This document shows, one piece after another, positions 33,258-42,310 of a stretch of 57,228 nucleotides of DNA. This DNA is from Guptibacillus hwajinpoensis (GTDB taxonomy: Bacteria; Bacillota; Bacilli; Bacillales; Bacillaceae_O). The stretch lies in assembly GCA_016841765.1 (NCBI GenBank), contig JAENYN010000031.1, positions 1-57,228 of the forward strand, read 5' to 3'. Numbering within the stretch: the stretch's first letter is position 1; each line of letters starts with the position of its first letter. The notes beneath the pieces were generated by a model. The model saw nothing but the letters and a program-made list of their open reading frames with translations, was not told the DNA's origin and did no database searches. Position numbers and translations under genes: made by a program.

Positions 33258-33962
33258 TTATTCCAGGTCGGCTGGAGAATGGATATGATCTTTGTATGTG
33301 TCAATAAAAAGGGAGCCGTTGCTGTTTACGACGGCATAGTAAACATCGTCGACCGCTATATTTTGTTTTTGGCACTGCGAACGAATCCAATTTTCACTGT
33401 ACGGATCCGTGAGGTTTTTCCTGATAATTTTTCCGTCCATGATCAACTCGACCGGAACGCCTTCAGTTGTGGATTGCAGGTGTAATTCCTGTTTGGTTGG
33501 CGTCTGGAACCGATCTTTTTTTCGCATTGATAATTTCCCGCTTGCTTCCACCAACGCATAGTCCACTTCGTAAATATCGAAAACGCCCAATTCTCTCAGG
33601 TGCTGATTCAAGTCATCCAGGGAGAATTTGATTTTTTTCATGTTCTCATCCAGGATCTTGCCGTTTTCCATAACGACAGTCGGCTGTCCGGAAAACCACC
33701 TCCTCAGGCGGCGGTTTCGGGAAGCGAGCAGCAGAAAGGCATAATACAATAAAATGAGTGCAAGAAAAGCAGCCAGCATTACCCCGAAGTTCAGTTTTGT
33801 ATTGAACCCCATGTTGGCGATAAACGATCCAATTGTAATGGCAAGAGCGAAACTGTAATGATTTTTATGGATGTTGATATGTTTTCCAAGGATTATTGTC
33901 ACAAGGATTAAAATAATAAAACTGAACAACGTTCTTGCAATTGCAATGGCGGCATCTTCCAT
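33258..33962 (-). CDS. YetF/DUF421 membrane protein
   Basis: A 234-residue protein started at ATG 33962 behind GAGGGGG; an open stretch upstream is not used. Three N-terminal helices are followed by a DUF421 cytosolic domain: SGQPTVVMENGKILDENMKKIKF, DLNQHLRELGVFDIYEVDYAL and the second repeat VELIMDGKIIRKNL. YetF-type proteins are common in spore-formers and some are in the spore membrane; the biochemical role is unknown. It is divergent from the DUF3189 gene. Confidence 0.88.
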   Translation of the reverse strand: MEDAAIAIARTLFSFIILILVTIILGKHINIHKNHYSFALAITIGSFIANMGFNTKLNFGVMLAAFLALILLYYAFLLLASRNRRLRRWFSGQPTVVMENGKILDENMKKIKFSLDDLNQHLRELGVFDIYEVDYALVEASGKLSMRKKDRFQTPTKQELHLQSTTEGVPVELIMDGKIIRKNLTDPYSENWIRSQCQKQNIAVDDVYYAVVNSNGSLFIDTYKDHIHSPADLE

Positions 33963-34071
33963 TTTATTCCCCCTCAAACTGCGCCCGCTTAAAAAAGCAT
34001 GTCTAGAAACTGGTATAGCTATTGTTAATATGCACATGATAACCGTAAATATTAACGTTAAAGGTGATGGC

Positions 34072-34629
34072 ATGATTTATATATACAATGATTACGGAGG
34101 AACCCATTCAACTGCTCTGGCTGCGGCATTCCATTTGAAAATCCTGACGGCCAAATCGCTGCCGCTGACAAAAAAACAAATTCTATCAGTTCCGTATTTC
34201 AATAAATTGAAGAAAACAGATGCGGGCAAGCTGTTTTTTCATGGAAAAGATGAGGATGGAAATGCCGTTTATACGTTGGGGAGAAAGCGGTCAAAACTTG
34301 TCGTTCCCGCTATGACTGATTTAAGCTACTTATTTTTGAATCGTTTTGATTCGGATGACCAGATCATTTTTTCCAATACGTCGCCTACTGTCCCCTTTTT
34401 AATGACGATCGGCGGCGGCCTGTCGAGAGGACTGGGCATAGACAGCCTGGGGGTGCCGCTGCTTGTGAAAGGCGCCCAGCAAACTAGCGCAACCATTTTG
34501 GCTCTAGTTGAGAATACGAAGCAACAGGCTGCCCGGACAAATGAACAGGTGCTGGTGCTGGATAATAAAGAGTATCACGGCAAGATCAAATCCGGCCGTT
34601 TCCAGAAGGAATTCCGCCCCGAATCATGA
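34072..34629 (+). CDS. DUF3189 protein
   Basis: A 185-residue protein started at ATG 34072, just after GGTGATGG. The start MIYIYNDYGGTHSTALAAAFHL is the DUF3189 hallmark, with the conserved GGTHS. Mid-segments GRKRSKLVVPAM and a C-terminal GIDSLGVPLLVKGAQQ follow. DUF3189 proteins are typical of Firmicutes spore-formers; no function is established. It ends at a strong terminator and faces a convergent SDR gene. Confidence 0.8.
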   Translation: MIYIYNDYGGTHSTALAAAFHLKILTAKSLPLTKKQILSVPYFNKLKKTDAGKLFFHGKDEDGNAVYTLGRKRSKLVVPAMTDLSYLFLNRFDSDDQIIFSNTSPTVPFLMTIGGGLSRGLGIDSLGVPLLVKGAQQTSATILALVENTKQQAARTNEQVLVLDNKEYHGKIKSGRFQKEFRPES

Positions 34630-34632
34630 CAG

Positions 34633-34665
34633 AATCCCATTCCGTTACCATGGAATGGGATTTTT
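34633..34665. terminator. Terminator of the DUF3189 gene
   Basis: AATCCCATTCC pairs with GGAATGGGATT and is followed by TTT. Confidence 0.85.
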
Positions 34666-34733
34666 AGTTGAAGCCTGGTCCATCTCAAAACAAAATAGGA
34701 GCCGCTTCAAAAAGCAGCTCCAGTATGAAAGAA

Positions 34734-35468
34734 TCAACCGGCCACGAAGCCGCCGTCAGCGGTGAATTCCGAACCGGTACAGTAACTGGATTCATCAGAT
34801 GCTAGATAGACGCAGAGCATGGCAATTTCTTCGGACCGGCCGATGCGGCGGAGCGGAATGCCCTGTGCCATTTCCTGAATGACACCCTGGAGTTCTTCCA
34901 CATCCGTCATCGGGGTCTTAATGATCCCCGGGTGAATCGAATTGACGCGGATGCCGGCTTCCCCCAACTCAATCGCTGCTGATTTCGTCATGCCGCGAAC
35001 GGCGAATTTCGAAGCGTTATATGCAGATGACATGGCCTGGCCGACAAGGCCGGAAATGGAAGAGATATTGACGATTGAGCCGTTCCCTGCTTTCTTCATG
35101 GAAGGGATGACCGTTTTCATGCCAAGGAAGACACCGAGCTGGTTGATCCGATACACTTTCTCGTAGTTTTCTGTATTGAATGTTTCGAGTGGTTCCTGTA
35201 TGACAATGCCGGCATTGTTGACAAGAACGTTAATCGGGCCGAACTTCTCCTCCGTTTTTTTCACGACATCTTTCCATTGGTCCTCACTGGAAACGTCATG
35301 TTTATAAAAAACACAGTTTTCACCGAGTTCGTTGGCTACCTGTTCGCCATCAAGAATATCCGTAATGACCACTTTTGCCCCTTCATCGATAAATGCCTTC
35401 GCATCAACTGCTCCCATTCCGCGGGCTCCGCCGGTAATCAGGGCCACTTTGCCTTCTAATCGTCCCAT
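34734..35468 (-). CDS. Short-chain dehydrogenase/reductase (glucose/3-alpha-hydroxysteroid dehydrogenase-like)
   Basis: A 244-residue classical SDR, complete in contrast to the relic at 12923. Visible motifs are TGGARGMG (cofactor loop), an Asp-rich end of strand 2 (VVITDI, favouring NAD), NNAG, the catalytic Ser in NISSISG and Tyr-x3-Lys in SAYNASKFA. It ends with the usual TADGGFVAG. AGGAGG precedes the start. The substrate is not determinable. It is monocistronic. Confidence 0.9.
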   Translation of the reverse strand: MGRLEGKVALITGGARGMGAVDAKAFIDEGAKVVITDILDGEQVANELGENCVFYKHDVSSEDQWKDVVKKTEEKFGPINVLVNNAGIVIQEPLETFNTENYEKVYRINQLGVFLGMKTVIPSMKKAGNGSIVNISSISGLVGQAMSSAYNASKFAVRGMTKSAAIELGEAGIRVNSIHPGIIKTPMTDVEELQGVIQEMAQGIPLRRIGRSEEIAMLCVYLASDESSYCTGSEFTADGGFVAG

Positions 35469-35823
35469 TTTGTATTCCTCCTTTAATATAACCTTGTCAA
35501 TGACACAGCCTGTATTATTTACGTAAATCCTGAAAAAAATGTAAAAAACAATCTATTTTTCACAAGAATGTCAGAAGGAAGAAAAATGGATGTTCAGAGA
35601 GCAAAGCCATGATAGGCAGGGGCTGGTTGAGATGGGGGAGCTTTTTGCGCGATATTCTGACAGAAGGGTCTATATTCGCCATTAAGCAGATATAGTAAAC
35701 ATAAAAATAGCCTTATACACTAAGCGGATTTGATCCCTGTGGAAATGGCAGAAAATAAAATGGATTATTTTCTGATTATTCAGTAATATAAAAAGTGATC
35801 AAGCAATAGAGGGGGGAGGTTTA
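35469..35823. other. Intergenic region, 355 bp
   Basis: It contains the upstream regions of the SDR gene and of ablB, including a 43-bp block (35660-35702) shared with the upstream region of yeaC. Confidence 0.5.
35660..35702 (+). promoter_or_regulatory. 43-bp block shared with the yeaC upstream region
   Basis: It begins ACAGAAGGG and ends AGCAGATATAGTAAACAT. It matches 46952-46994 at 34 of 43 positions with no gap. TATAGT may be a -10. It lies 121 bp before ablB. Confidence 0.5.
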
Positions 35824-36639
35824 ATGGCAGCCTTAATAGAAAACCACTATCAGATAGATCGAAATAATAACAGAATCGTATGCCACCTGGCTGAAGCAAA
35901 TCAGAAAAGCATGGAGTATATCAGCCAATTGGAAGCAGACATTGAACCTGGAAAAACAATCATTTATGCACGAAAGGAACACGGCGGCATTCTGCAATCA
36001 TATGGGTATGAGCAAGAGGGGATGATCAGCGGCTTCTTCCAGGGAGAGGATAGTTATATCTTTTCGAAATTCCATCAAGAAGCCCGGAGAATTACGATTC
36101 TTGCTGATAAAGTAAGAGATTCGATGGTGATTGTGGAGCGGGATGACAAGAACGTTACCGAAGCTGATTTAGCGGAAGGGTTTGAAGTGGTGCCGGCCGG
36201 GAAGGAAGATGCGGATGAGATTTCGGCACTCTATAAAAAGGTGTTTGAACAGTATCCGACGGATGTCCGTCAACCTGAGTATTTGCGGGAGAAAATGGGT
36301 GATGATTATTTCTTTGTTACTGTCAAACACCACGGCCGCATTGTCTCAGTCGCTTCAGCATTGATCCGGACAGAGTTCAATTGTGCCGAAATTACCGATT
36401 GTGCTACAGAACCTGACTATAGAGGAAAGAGCCTCCTTTATCCAATTGTCATGAAACTGGAGGAAATGTTAATCGCTAAAGGAATTCATTCCTTTTACTC
36501 AATGACAAGAGCGCTGTCCCCTGGCATGAATCTGACGGTAAAGCGGCTCGGCTATACGTTTCAGGGCCGGCTTGTGAATAACTGCAACATTGCGACCGGA
36601 TATGAAGATATGAATATTTGGACGAAAGTAAGCAAGTAG
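35824..36639 (+). CDS. ablB: Beta-lysine N-acetyltransferase
   Basis: A 271-residue GNAT enzyme that would acetylate beta-lysine to the osmolyte N-epsilon-acetyl-beta-lysine. The C-terminal half follows the AblB/YodP pattern: QYPTDVRQPEYLREKM, CAEITDCATEPDYRGKSL (the acetyl-CoA loop), SFYSMTRALSPGMNLTVKRLGY and the ending ATGYEDMNIWTKV. The N-terminus (about 120 residues) also follows the AblB layout. A GGGGGGAGG site precedes the ATG. The usual partner, lysine 2,3-aminomutase (ablA), is not adjacent. The gene ends at its own terminator. Confidence 0.85.
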   Translation: MAALIENHYQIDRNNNRIVCHLAEANQKSMEYISQLEADIEPGKTIIYARKEHGGILQSYGYEQEGMISGFFQGEDSYIFSKFHQEARRITILADKVRDSMVIVERDDKNVTEADLAEGFEVVPAGKEDADEISALYKKVFEQYPTDVRQPEYLREKMGDDYFFVTVKHHGRIVSVASALIRTEFNCAEITDCATEPDYRGKSLLYPIVMKLEEMLIAKGIHSFYSMTRALSPGMNLTVKRLGYTFQGRLVNNCNIATGYEDMNIWTKVSK

Positions 36640-36696
36640 GAACGTGATTTCTACCCTATTTGCGAAAATCAGACAAATTTGGATAAAACTCTTTGA

Positions 36697-36729
36697 AAAC
36701 AGTGAGAATGAAAACTTCTCGCTGTTTTT
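36697..36729 (+). terminator. ablB terminator
   Basis: AAAACAGTGAGAA pairs with TTCTCGCTGTTTT, with TT following. Confidence 0.8.
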
Positions 36730-36777
36730 TCATGGTAAAGCTCCTGATAGCTAGGGTGTACAGGTTTACAAATCAAG

Positions 36778-36847
36778 TTGACAATTTAAAATTTTTAGAA
36801 TATTGTTAAAATAAGAAAAATGGAATCCTGATTCCGCCTGATGGAAT
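36778..36847 (+). promoter_or_regulatory. Promoter and putative IclR operator of the Dpp operon
   Basis: TTGACA (36778), a 17-nt spacer and TATTGT (36801) form the promoter. The palindrome GGAATC-CT-GATTCC (36822-36835) and a further GGAATC half-site (36842) lie just after the start site, before the regulator gene. This fits autoregulation by the IclR protein. Confidence 0.55.
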
Positions 36848-36869
36848 CGGTAAAAAGGAGGTGAACATA

Positions 36870-37637
36870 TTGGCTAATGAAGGGACGATTCGTTCGATTG
36901 ACCGGGCTTTGACGATTATCGAAACCTTTACATATAAAGAGCCCGAATTGACATTGAAGGAAATCTCAGCCAGAACCGGGATTGCAATGACAACGGTCCA
37001 CCGCATCATCCAGACATTACTGGCAAAGGGGTTCCTCGAACTCGATGACCGATCTGGAAAGTATCGATTGGGAATCAAGTTTGTCAGGTTGAGCGGGGTT
37101 GTCATCAACCGTACCGACATCGTGAATAACTCTTATCCATGGCTGCAGAAATTGGCGCAGCGGACCGAGTTGAATATCAATTTGAGTGTGTACGACAATC
37201 AGGAAGCGTTATGCCTCATCAATATTGAATCCTTTCACCATTTCGGCTACGAAATCAAAGTGGGCCAGCGCATGCCGATTTATGCCGGGGCCCTGTCGAA
37301 AGCCATCCTTGCCTATTTGCCCGAGGAAGAGTTGGACAGCCTTGCAAATGAGTTTGAAGCTGTCACCCCGCTCACCATTTCCCAGAAGGCACAACTCCAG
37401 GAAGAAATCAACCGCATTAGACAAAGAGGGTATGCTGAGTCTCACGGAGAGTTGACACTCGGAGCGATCGCGTATGCGGCCCCTGTTTTCAATCATGAGG
37501 GCCAGGTGGCTGCAGGCATCGCGATTTCGGGGCCGGTCAACTTTTTGCCGGAAGATACAAGGCAGGAATATATCGATGAGCTGCTCAGTACAGCGACGCA
37601 CATTTCACAGGAAATGGGATACTTGCCTGTTTCATAA
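36870..37637 (+). CDS. IclR-family transcriptional regulator
   Basis: A 255-residue protein started at TTG 36870, 8 nt after AAGGAGG. The N-terminal winged helix reads IDRALTIIETFTYKEPELTLKEISARTGIAMTTVHRIIQTLLAKGFLE (split here for description). The C-terminal effector domain has GQRMPIYAGALSKAILAYLP and GYAESHGELTLGAIAYAAPVF. It is the first gene of a nine-gene run ending at 46314, so it most likely senses the imported or processed substrate and controls the whole operon. Confidence 0.9.
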   Translation: MANEGTIRSIDRALTIIETFTYKEPELTLKEISARTGIAMTTVHRIIQTLLAKGFLELDDRSGKYRLGIKFVRLSGVVINRTDIVNNSYPWLQKLAQRTELNINLSVYDNQEALCLINIESFHHFGYEIKVGQRMPIYAGALSKAILAYLPEEELDSLANEFEAVTPLTISQKAQLQEEINRIRQRGYAESHGELTLGAIAYAAPVFNHEGQVAAGIAISGPVNFLPEDTRQEYIDELLSTATHISQEMGYLPVS

Positions 37638-37649
37638 AGGAGGAAATCG

Positions 37650-38603
37650 ATGAAAATCAAACCGAAACCGCTCGAAAAAGGGGATACAATTGGAATTATT
37701 GCGCCGGCAAGCCCGCTTTTTAAAAAAAGTGACCTAAAGCGGGGCGTCCAGACGCTGGAGGAATGGGGATTCAATGTCGTGGTCGGCGACCATGTCAATT
37801 GCCGTCATGAATACATCGCAGGAACCGATGAGCAGCGGGCCGCCGATTTCAATGCCATGTTTGCGAATCCCGATATTGATGCCGTTTTTGTCACGCAAGG
37901 CGGATATGGTTCCGCCCGGATTATCGACCGTATCGATTTTGACCTTGTCAGGAAGAACCCCAAAATCTTCATCGGATACAGTGACATCACTTCTTTACAC
38001 CTCGCTATAAAAAAACATACCGGCCTGGTCACCTTCCACGGTCCCGGAATGGCAGGATTCAATTCAGAAGATCTAACAACGTACAGAAAAGAGTATTTAT
38101 TTAAAGCGCTGTCTTCACCTGAACCGATCGGGGAAATCAAAATGGCTGATGAAAAGAAGTATTTGGACGTCATCAACGGCGGGGAAGCACGCGGTGAATT
38201 GGTTGGCGGGAATCTCACGCTGATATGCGCTTCGCTCGGAACTCCGTTTGAAATTGATACGAAAGATAAAATCCTCTTTTTCGAAGAGGTGGAGACAGAG
38301 CCGTGGATTCTCGATCACATGCTGACCCATTTAAAAAATGCCGGTAAGCTGCAAGAAGCCGCCGGTATAGTAGTTGGTGAATGTTCAGGTTGTGAACCGT
38401 TCAAGCATAATCCTGGTTTTCCGGTCACGTTTTTCCTTGAAGATATTTTAGATGATTTCTTGAAGCCGCTTGGCATTCCGGTGATCCATGGGCTGCCGAT
38501 CGGGCATACGAAGGATTTGGCAACACTGCCGATGGGTGTTGATGCCTATCTTGATGGAACAAATGGGAAGCTTTTTGTGGAGGAAGCAGGCGTGCAGGCT
38601 TGA
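37650..38603 (+). CDS. S66-family serine peptidase (LD-carboxypeptidase/MccF-like)
   Basis: A 317-residue protein behind AAAGGAGG, 12 bp after the regulator. It starts with IGIIAPASP and has FVTQGGYGSARIIDRIDFD. The nucleophile Ser is in GYSDITSLHLAI, the catalytic Glu in LFFEEVETEPW, and the His in IHGLPIGHTKD. LD-carboxypeptidases cut the L,D bond of murein tetrapeptides, while MccF-type relatives cleave peptide-nucleotide antibiotics. Next to a Dpp-type importer, processing of an imported wall-derived or unusual peptide seems likely. Confidence 0.88.
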   Translation: MKIKPKPLEKGDTIGIIAPASPLFKKSDLKRGVQTLEEWGFNVVVGDHVNCRHEYIAGTDEQRAADFNAMFANPDIDAVFVTQGGYGSARIIDRIDFDLVRKNPKIFIGYSDITSLHLAIKKHTGLVTFHGPGMAGFNSEDLTTYRKEYLFKALSSPEPIGEIKMADEKKYLDVINGGEARGELVGGNLTLICASLGTPFEIDTKDKILFFEEVETEPWILDHMLTHLKNAGKLQEAAGIVVGECSGCEPFKHNPGFPVTFFLEDILDDFLKPLGIPVIHGLPIGHTKDLATLPMGVDAYLDGTNGKLFVEEAGVQA

Positions 38604-38628
38604 TGTAAAACAACAAAGGGGGAGTAAC

Positions 38629-40431
38629 ATGCGAAACTCAATGAAAAAGGCATTTCAACTGCTGGTGTTGACGGTTGTGTTGCTTGGAACCTCGTTTGGC
38701 GGTGCTGCCGGCAAAGGGGTGCAGGCGGAAGGGGATGCGACGCTCAGAATTGGCTGGACGAATGAAGTGGATAGTTTGAGCCCGTTCATTGCGTACACGA
38801 TTTCCGCGACGGAAATTTTTTCACTCGTTTACGATTCACTGGTTGCATTTGATGATGATGTAAAACCGGTTCCAAGACTGGCAAAAGAGTGGAAGGTCAG
38901 TGATGACAATAAAACTTGGACATTCAATTTGCGTGATGATGTGACCTGGCATGACGGTGAACCGTTCACGTCAGCGGATGTGAAATACACGTATGAAACG
39001 ATGCAGGAGAGCGGGCTTGGCCTCTATGCCGGTTATATGGATGGCATTGAATCGATTGAAACTCCTGATGATCATACGGTTGTCATCAAGACAAAGGACC
39101 CGAAGGCGAATATGCTGCAAATCACCGCGCCGATTTTACCCGAGCACATCTGGAAAGATGTTAAGGCAGATGTGCTGGAAACATGGCCGAATGAAGAACC
39201 GGTCGGAACGGGCGCTTTCAAATTTGCCGAGCAAAAAGAAGGGGAATATATCAAGCTTACGAAGAATGAAGATTATTTCCTTGGCGCCGCAAACGTGGAT
39301 GAACTTGTATTCGTTTTGTATTCCAACAATGACACGATGGTGCAGTCGCTGAAAGTCGGTGAAATCGGCGCGGCCATCAATATCAATCCGAACCAGGTGG
39401 CACAGCTGCAAAATGAAGACAACCTTGATGTCGTTTCAGCTCCCACTCATGGATTTACCGAACTCGCCATCAACACATGGGACGATCCGAAATCAAAAGG
39501 GAATCCGCTTTTGAAAGATAAGGCCATCCGCCAGGCAATGGAGTATGCCATCGACAAACAGAAACTGATTGATATCGCTTATGCCGGACAGGCGGTTGAA
39601 GGGACATCCTTGATCCCTCCGAATCTCGATTTCTGGCATTACAAACCTGAAGATAAACGGAACTATGATCCGGAAAAGGCGAAAAGCATGCTTGAAGCCG
39701 CCGGCTATACCGATTCTGACGGCGACGGCCTCCGCGAAGCTGAAGATGGAAAGCCGTTGAACTTCAAGCTCATGCTCAGGTCAAATTCGACCGAAGAAGT
39801 GAAAACGGGCAATATGATTGCCGATTATTTCAAGGAAGTCGGAATCGGTGTTGACGTGGAAACGGTGGATGACGGCCTCCTGTCAGACCGGATTTATGAT
39901 AATGCCAACTTTGATATGTTCATATGGGGCTGGGGAACCGACGCCGACCCGACAACGATTCTCCGCGTCATGAAAGGCGACCAGATCGGCGGGCTGAGCG
40001 ATTCTTATTATGCGAATGACCAATACGATAAGCTGTTTTCCGAGCAGGAAAAACTGGTCGACCGTGACGAACGCCAAAAGGTCGTTCATGAAATGCAAAA
40101 GATCCTTTATGATGAAAATCCGTATATCATTTTGTTCTATGATAATGCCATGCAAGCGGTAAATACAGAGGAATGGGAAGGCTGGACGAAAGTGAAAGAT
40201 ACGTACTTCCTGACATTCAACCATTCCAACTATATGAAAGTGGCTCCTGCAAGCGGCGGAGATGATAAAGTCGCTGCAGCCAATACGGAAGAAACAGCAA
40301 GCGGGGCGGCTGAAGAGGGCGATTCCGGTTCAGGAATGATGTGGGGCATTGCCATTGGTGTCATTCTTCTCGGCGGAGCTTTCCTCATTGTCCAGAGATC
40401 AAGGGGCAAAAACCGTTATAAAGGAATGTAA
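38629..40431 (+). CDS. Dipeptide/oligopeptide-type substrate-binding protein with C-terminal membrane anchor
   Basis: A 600-residue SBP_bac_5 protein started at ATG 38629 after GGGGGAG. It has an N-terminal signal peptide without any lipobox Cys. The core includes VPRLAKEWKVSDDNKTWTFNLRD (family segment) and DVTWHDGEPFTSADVKYTYE. After an acidic linker at about 560-575 comes the hydrophobic segment MWGIAIGVILLGGAFLIV and a basic tail (RSRGKNRYKG). It is thus anchored by its C-terminus rather than by lipid, unusual in Bacillaceae and more like archaeal binding proteins. It feeds the permeases that follow. Confidence 0.9.
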   Translation: MRNSMKKAFQLLVLTVVLLGTSFGGAAGKGVQAEGDATLRIGWTNEVDSLSPFIAYTISATEIFSLVYDSLVAFDDDVKPVPRLAKEWKVSDDNKTWTFNLRDDVTWHDGEPFTSADVKYTYETMQESGLGLYAGYMDGIESIETPDDHTVVIKTKDPKANMLQITAPILPEHIWKDVKADVLETWPNEEPVGTGAFKFAEQKEGEYIKLTKNEDYFLGAANVDELVFVLYSNNDTMVQSLKVGEIGAAININPNQVAQLQNEDNLDVVSAPTHGFTELAINTWDDPKSKGNPLLKDKAIRQAMEYAIDKQKLIDIAYAGQAVEGTSLIPPNLDFWHYKPEDKRNYDPEKAKSMLEAAGYTDSDGDGLREAEDGKPLNFKLMLRSNSTEEVKTGNMIADYFKEVGIGVDVETVDDGLLSDRIYDNANFDMFIWGWGTDADPTTILRVMKGDQIGGLSDSYYANDQYDKLFSEQEKLVDRDERQKVVHEMQKILYDENPYIILFYDNAMQAVNTEEWEGWTKVKDTYFLTFNHSNYMKVAPASGGDDKVAAANTEETASGAAEEGDSGSGMMWGIAIGVILLGGAFLIVQRSRGKNRYKGM

Positions 40432-40451
40432 CGAAAAAGGGTGTTGATGGT

Positions 40452-41420
40452 ATGAGCTGGAGTTATCTTTTAAAAAAAATGATGCAAGCCGCAGTGACGA
40501 TCTTTCTCGTACTGGTCATCAACTTCTTTCTCTTCAGGATCATGCCGGGTGATCCGCTGTCCATGCTGATCCGCAACCCGAATGCTTCGCCTGAAGCGAT
40601 CGAAAAGGCGAAGGAGCTATTCGGGCTCGGGCAGCCTTGGTATGTGCAGCTGGGCATGTATTTCAGCGACTTATTCAAAGGGGATTTCGGGCTGTCATTC
40701 ATGTTCAAAAAACCCGTCCTGGATGTGATTGCGGCCAAGCTGATGCCGACGCTGCTTTTGGTCGGGGTTTCCACGGTGATTGCGATCGCCGCGGGAACCT
40801 TCATCGGCGTCATCTCAGCCTGGAAACGCGGCACGAAAATCGATGTCACGGCTTTGAGCTTCTCGCTGATCACGTATTCGATGCCGACTTTCTGGCTTGG
40901 GATCATTCTTGTGATCCTGTTCAGCGTCCAGTTCCAGCTGTTCCCGACGAGCGGGATGGTGACGCCGGGAGCGTCTTACGGCAGTTTCATCGATCACTCG
41001 GTCGATGTCGCGAAACATCTGTTTTTGCCTGCAGTCACGCTGAGCTTGATTTTGATCGGGCAGTTCGTGCTGATCATGCGGAACTCACTGCTTGAAGTGT
41101 TGACGGAAGATTATATTACGACAGCAAAAGCGAAGGGATTCAAGGAAAAGTGGGTGGTCCGGTGGCATGCGGTTCCGAACGCCATGCTGCCGATGGTCAC
41201 CATCATCGCCATCAATCTTGGTTTCATGATTGCAGGCGCCATCCAGATTGAGACCGTGTTTTCATGGCCGGGACTCGGCAGGTTGATGTATGACGCGCTT
41301 CTGAACCGCGACTATCCGCTGCTGCAAGGTATTTTCCTCATTGTAAGCGTGAGTGTCGTCGCAGCTAATTTACTGGCTGACATCATCTACGGATATCTTG
41401 ATCCGCGGGTTAAGAGCTGA
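40452..41420 (+). CDS. DppB-type ABC permease
   Basis: A 322-residue inner membrane protein with six helices. It starts with the DppB/OppB signature IFLVLVINFFLFRIMPGDP. It has the coupling-loop region MRNSLLEVLTEDYITTAKAKGF with the EAA motif and ends LADIIYGYLDPRV. It pairs with the next permease. The stop TGA overlaps the open frame of the next gene by one base. Confidence 0.92.
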   Translation: MSWSYLLKKMMQAAVTIFLVLVINFFLFRIMPGDPLSMLIRNPNASPEAIEKAKELFGLGQPWYVQLGMYFSDLFKGDFGLSFMFKKPVLDVIAAKLMPTLLLVGVSTVIAIAAGTFIGVISAWKRGTKIDVTALSFSLITYSMPTFWLGIILVILFSVQFQLFPTSGMVTPGASYGSFIDHSVDVAKHLFLPAVTLSLILIGQFVLIMRNSLLEVLTEDYITTAKAKGFKEKWVVRWHAVPNAMLPMVTIIAINLGFMIAGAIQIETVFSWPGLGRLMYDALLNRDYPLLQGIFLIVSVSVVAANLLADIIYGYLDPRVKS

Positions 41421-41434
41421 TGGGGGATGTGAGT

Positions 41435-42310
41435 ATGAAGAACAGATCTGAACTGAAACTGAAAAAATATAAAAATATCATCCAATCGTTCAAGGAAAAT
41501 AAGCTGGGCCTTTTTGGCGCTATATTGCTCGGGCTTTTCATATTTATTGCAATGTTCGGTCCGGTTTTGACCGACTATGATCCGAGCAGCTATGGAAGCG
41601 GCGGTGTTTTTGAACCGCCAAGTAAAGATCATTTATTGGGAACAGATGATATGGGGCGCGATGTCCTCGGGGCACTGATTGCCGGTACCAGGATTTCAGT
41701 CCTGGTCGGCGTGCTGGCGACGTTGATTTCGATGCTCGTCGGCACAGTAGTCGGCCTTGTATCCGGGTTTTATGGAGGAAAAGTCGATAACTTCTTGATG
41801 AGGTTTACGGATGTCTTTCTCGTCCTGCCGTGGCTGCCGCTCGCGCTGGTGCTGACGGCGATTTTGGGAGCGAGCCTCTGGAACATCATCCTCGTCATCG
41901 GCCTGACAAGCTGGCCGGGAACAGCACGGGTCGTGCGGTCACAGACACTCTCCATCAAAGAACGACAATATGTCGAACGTGCCCGGGCGCTCGGGGCCAG
42001 TTCGCTATATATCATGCGCAAACATGCGCTCCCGAATGTGTTCCCGCTCATTTTTGCCAATACGGTGCTCGTCTCGGCGACAGCTATTTTATCCGAAACA
42101 ACACTGAGTTTCCTCGGGATGGGGGATTCCTCGAATCCGAGTTGGGGAATGATGCTCCATTATGCGTTTGAATCCGGCGCTGCCAGTCTGGGGGCATACT
42201 GGTTCCTCATTCCGCCGGGGCTCTGTGTTGTGGCGATTGTACTTGGCTTTACATTCATGGGCTATGCGATCGATGAAATTTTGAATCCGCAACTGAAGAG
42301 GGGATCCTAA
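41435..42310 (+). CDS. DppC-type ABC permease
   Basis: A 291-residue permease. ATG 41435, 8 nt after GGGGG, is preferred; an in-frame ATG at 41420 overlapping the previous stop is the alternative. It shows the DppC landmarks DHLLGTDDMGRDVLGALIAGTR near the start, the EAA loop RSQTLSIKERQYVERARALGAS, and SWGMMLHYAFESGA. It forms the translocation pore with the preceding gene. The stop TAA overlaps the next ATG. Confidence 0.92.
   Translation: MKNRSELKLKKYKNIIQSFKENKLGLFGAILLGLFIFIAMFGPVLTDYDPSSYGSGGVFEPPSKDHLLGTDDMGRDVLGALIAGTRISVLVGVLATLISMLVGTVVGLVSGFYGGKVDNFLMRFTDVFLVLPWLPLALVLTAILGASLWNIILVIGLTSWPGTARVVRSQTLSIKERQYVERARALGASSLYIMRKHALPNVFPLIFANTVLVSATAILSETTLSFLGMGDSSNPSWGMMLHYAFESGAASLGAYWFLIPPGLCVVAIVLGFTFMGYAIDEILNPQLKRGS

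Noticed and set aside
33871-34071. N-terminal extension of the DUF3189 gene
   Set aside because: It overlaps the divergent YetF gene, and the family start MIYIYNDYGGTHS begins at 34072.
41420-41434. ATG 41420 as start of the DppC-type gene
   Set aside because: It would leave no ribosome binding site apart from stop-start coupling; ATG 41435 has GGGGG at 8 nt. It remains possible.
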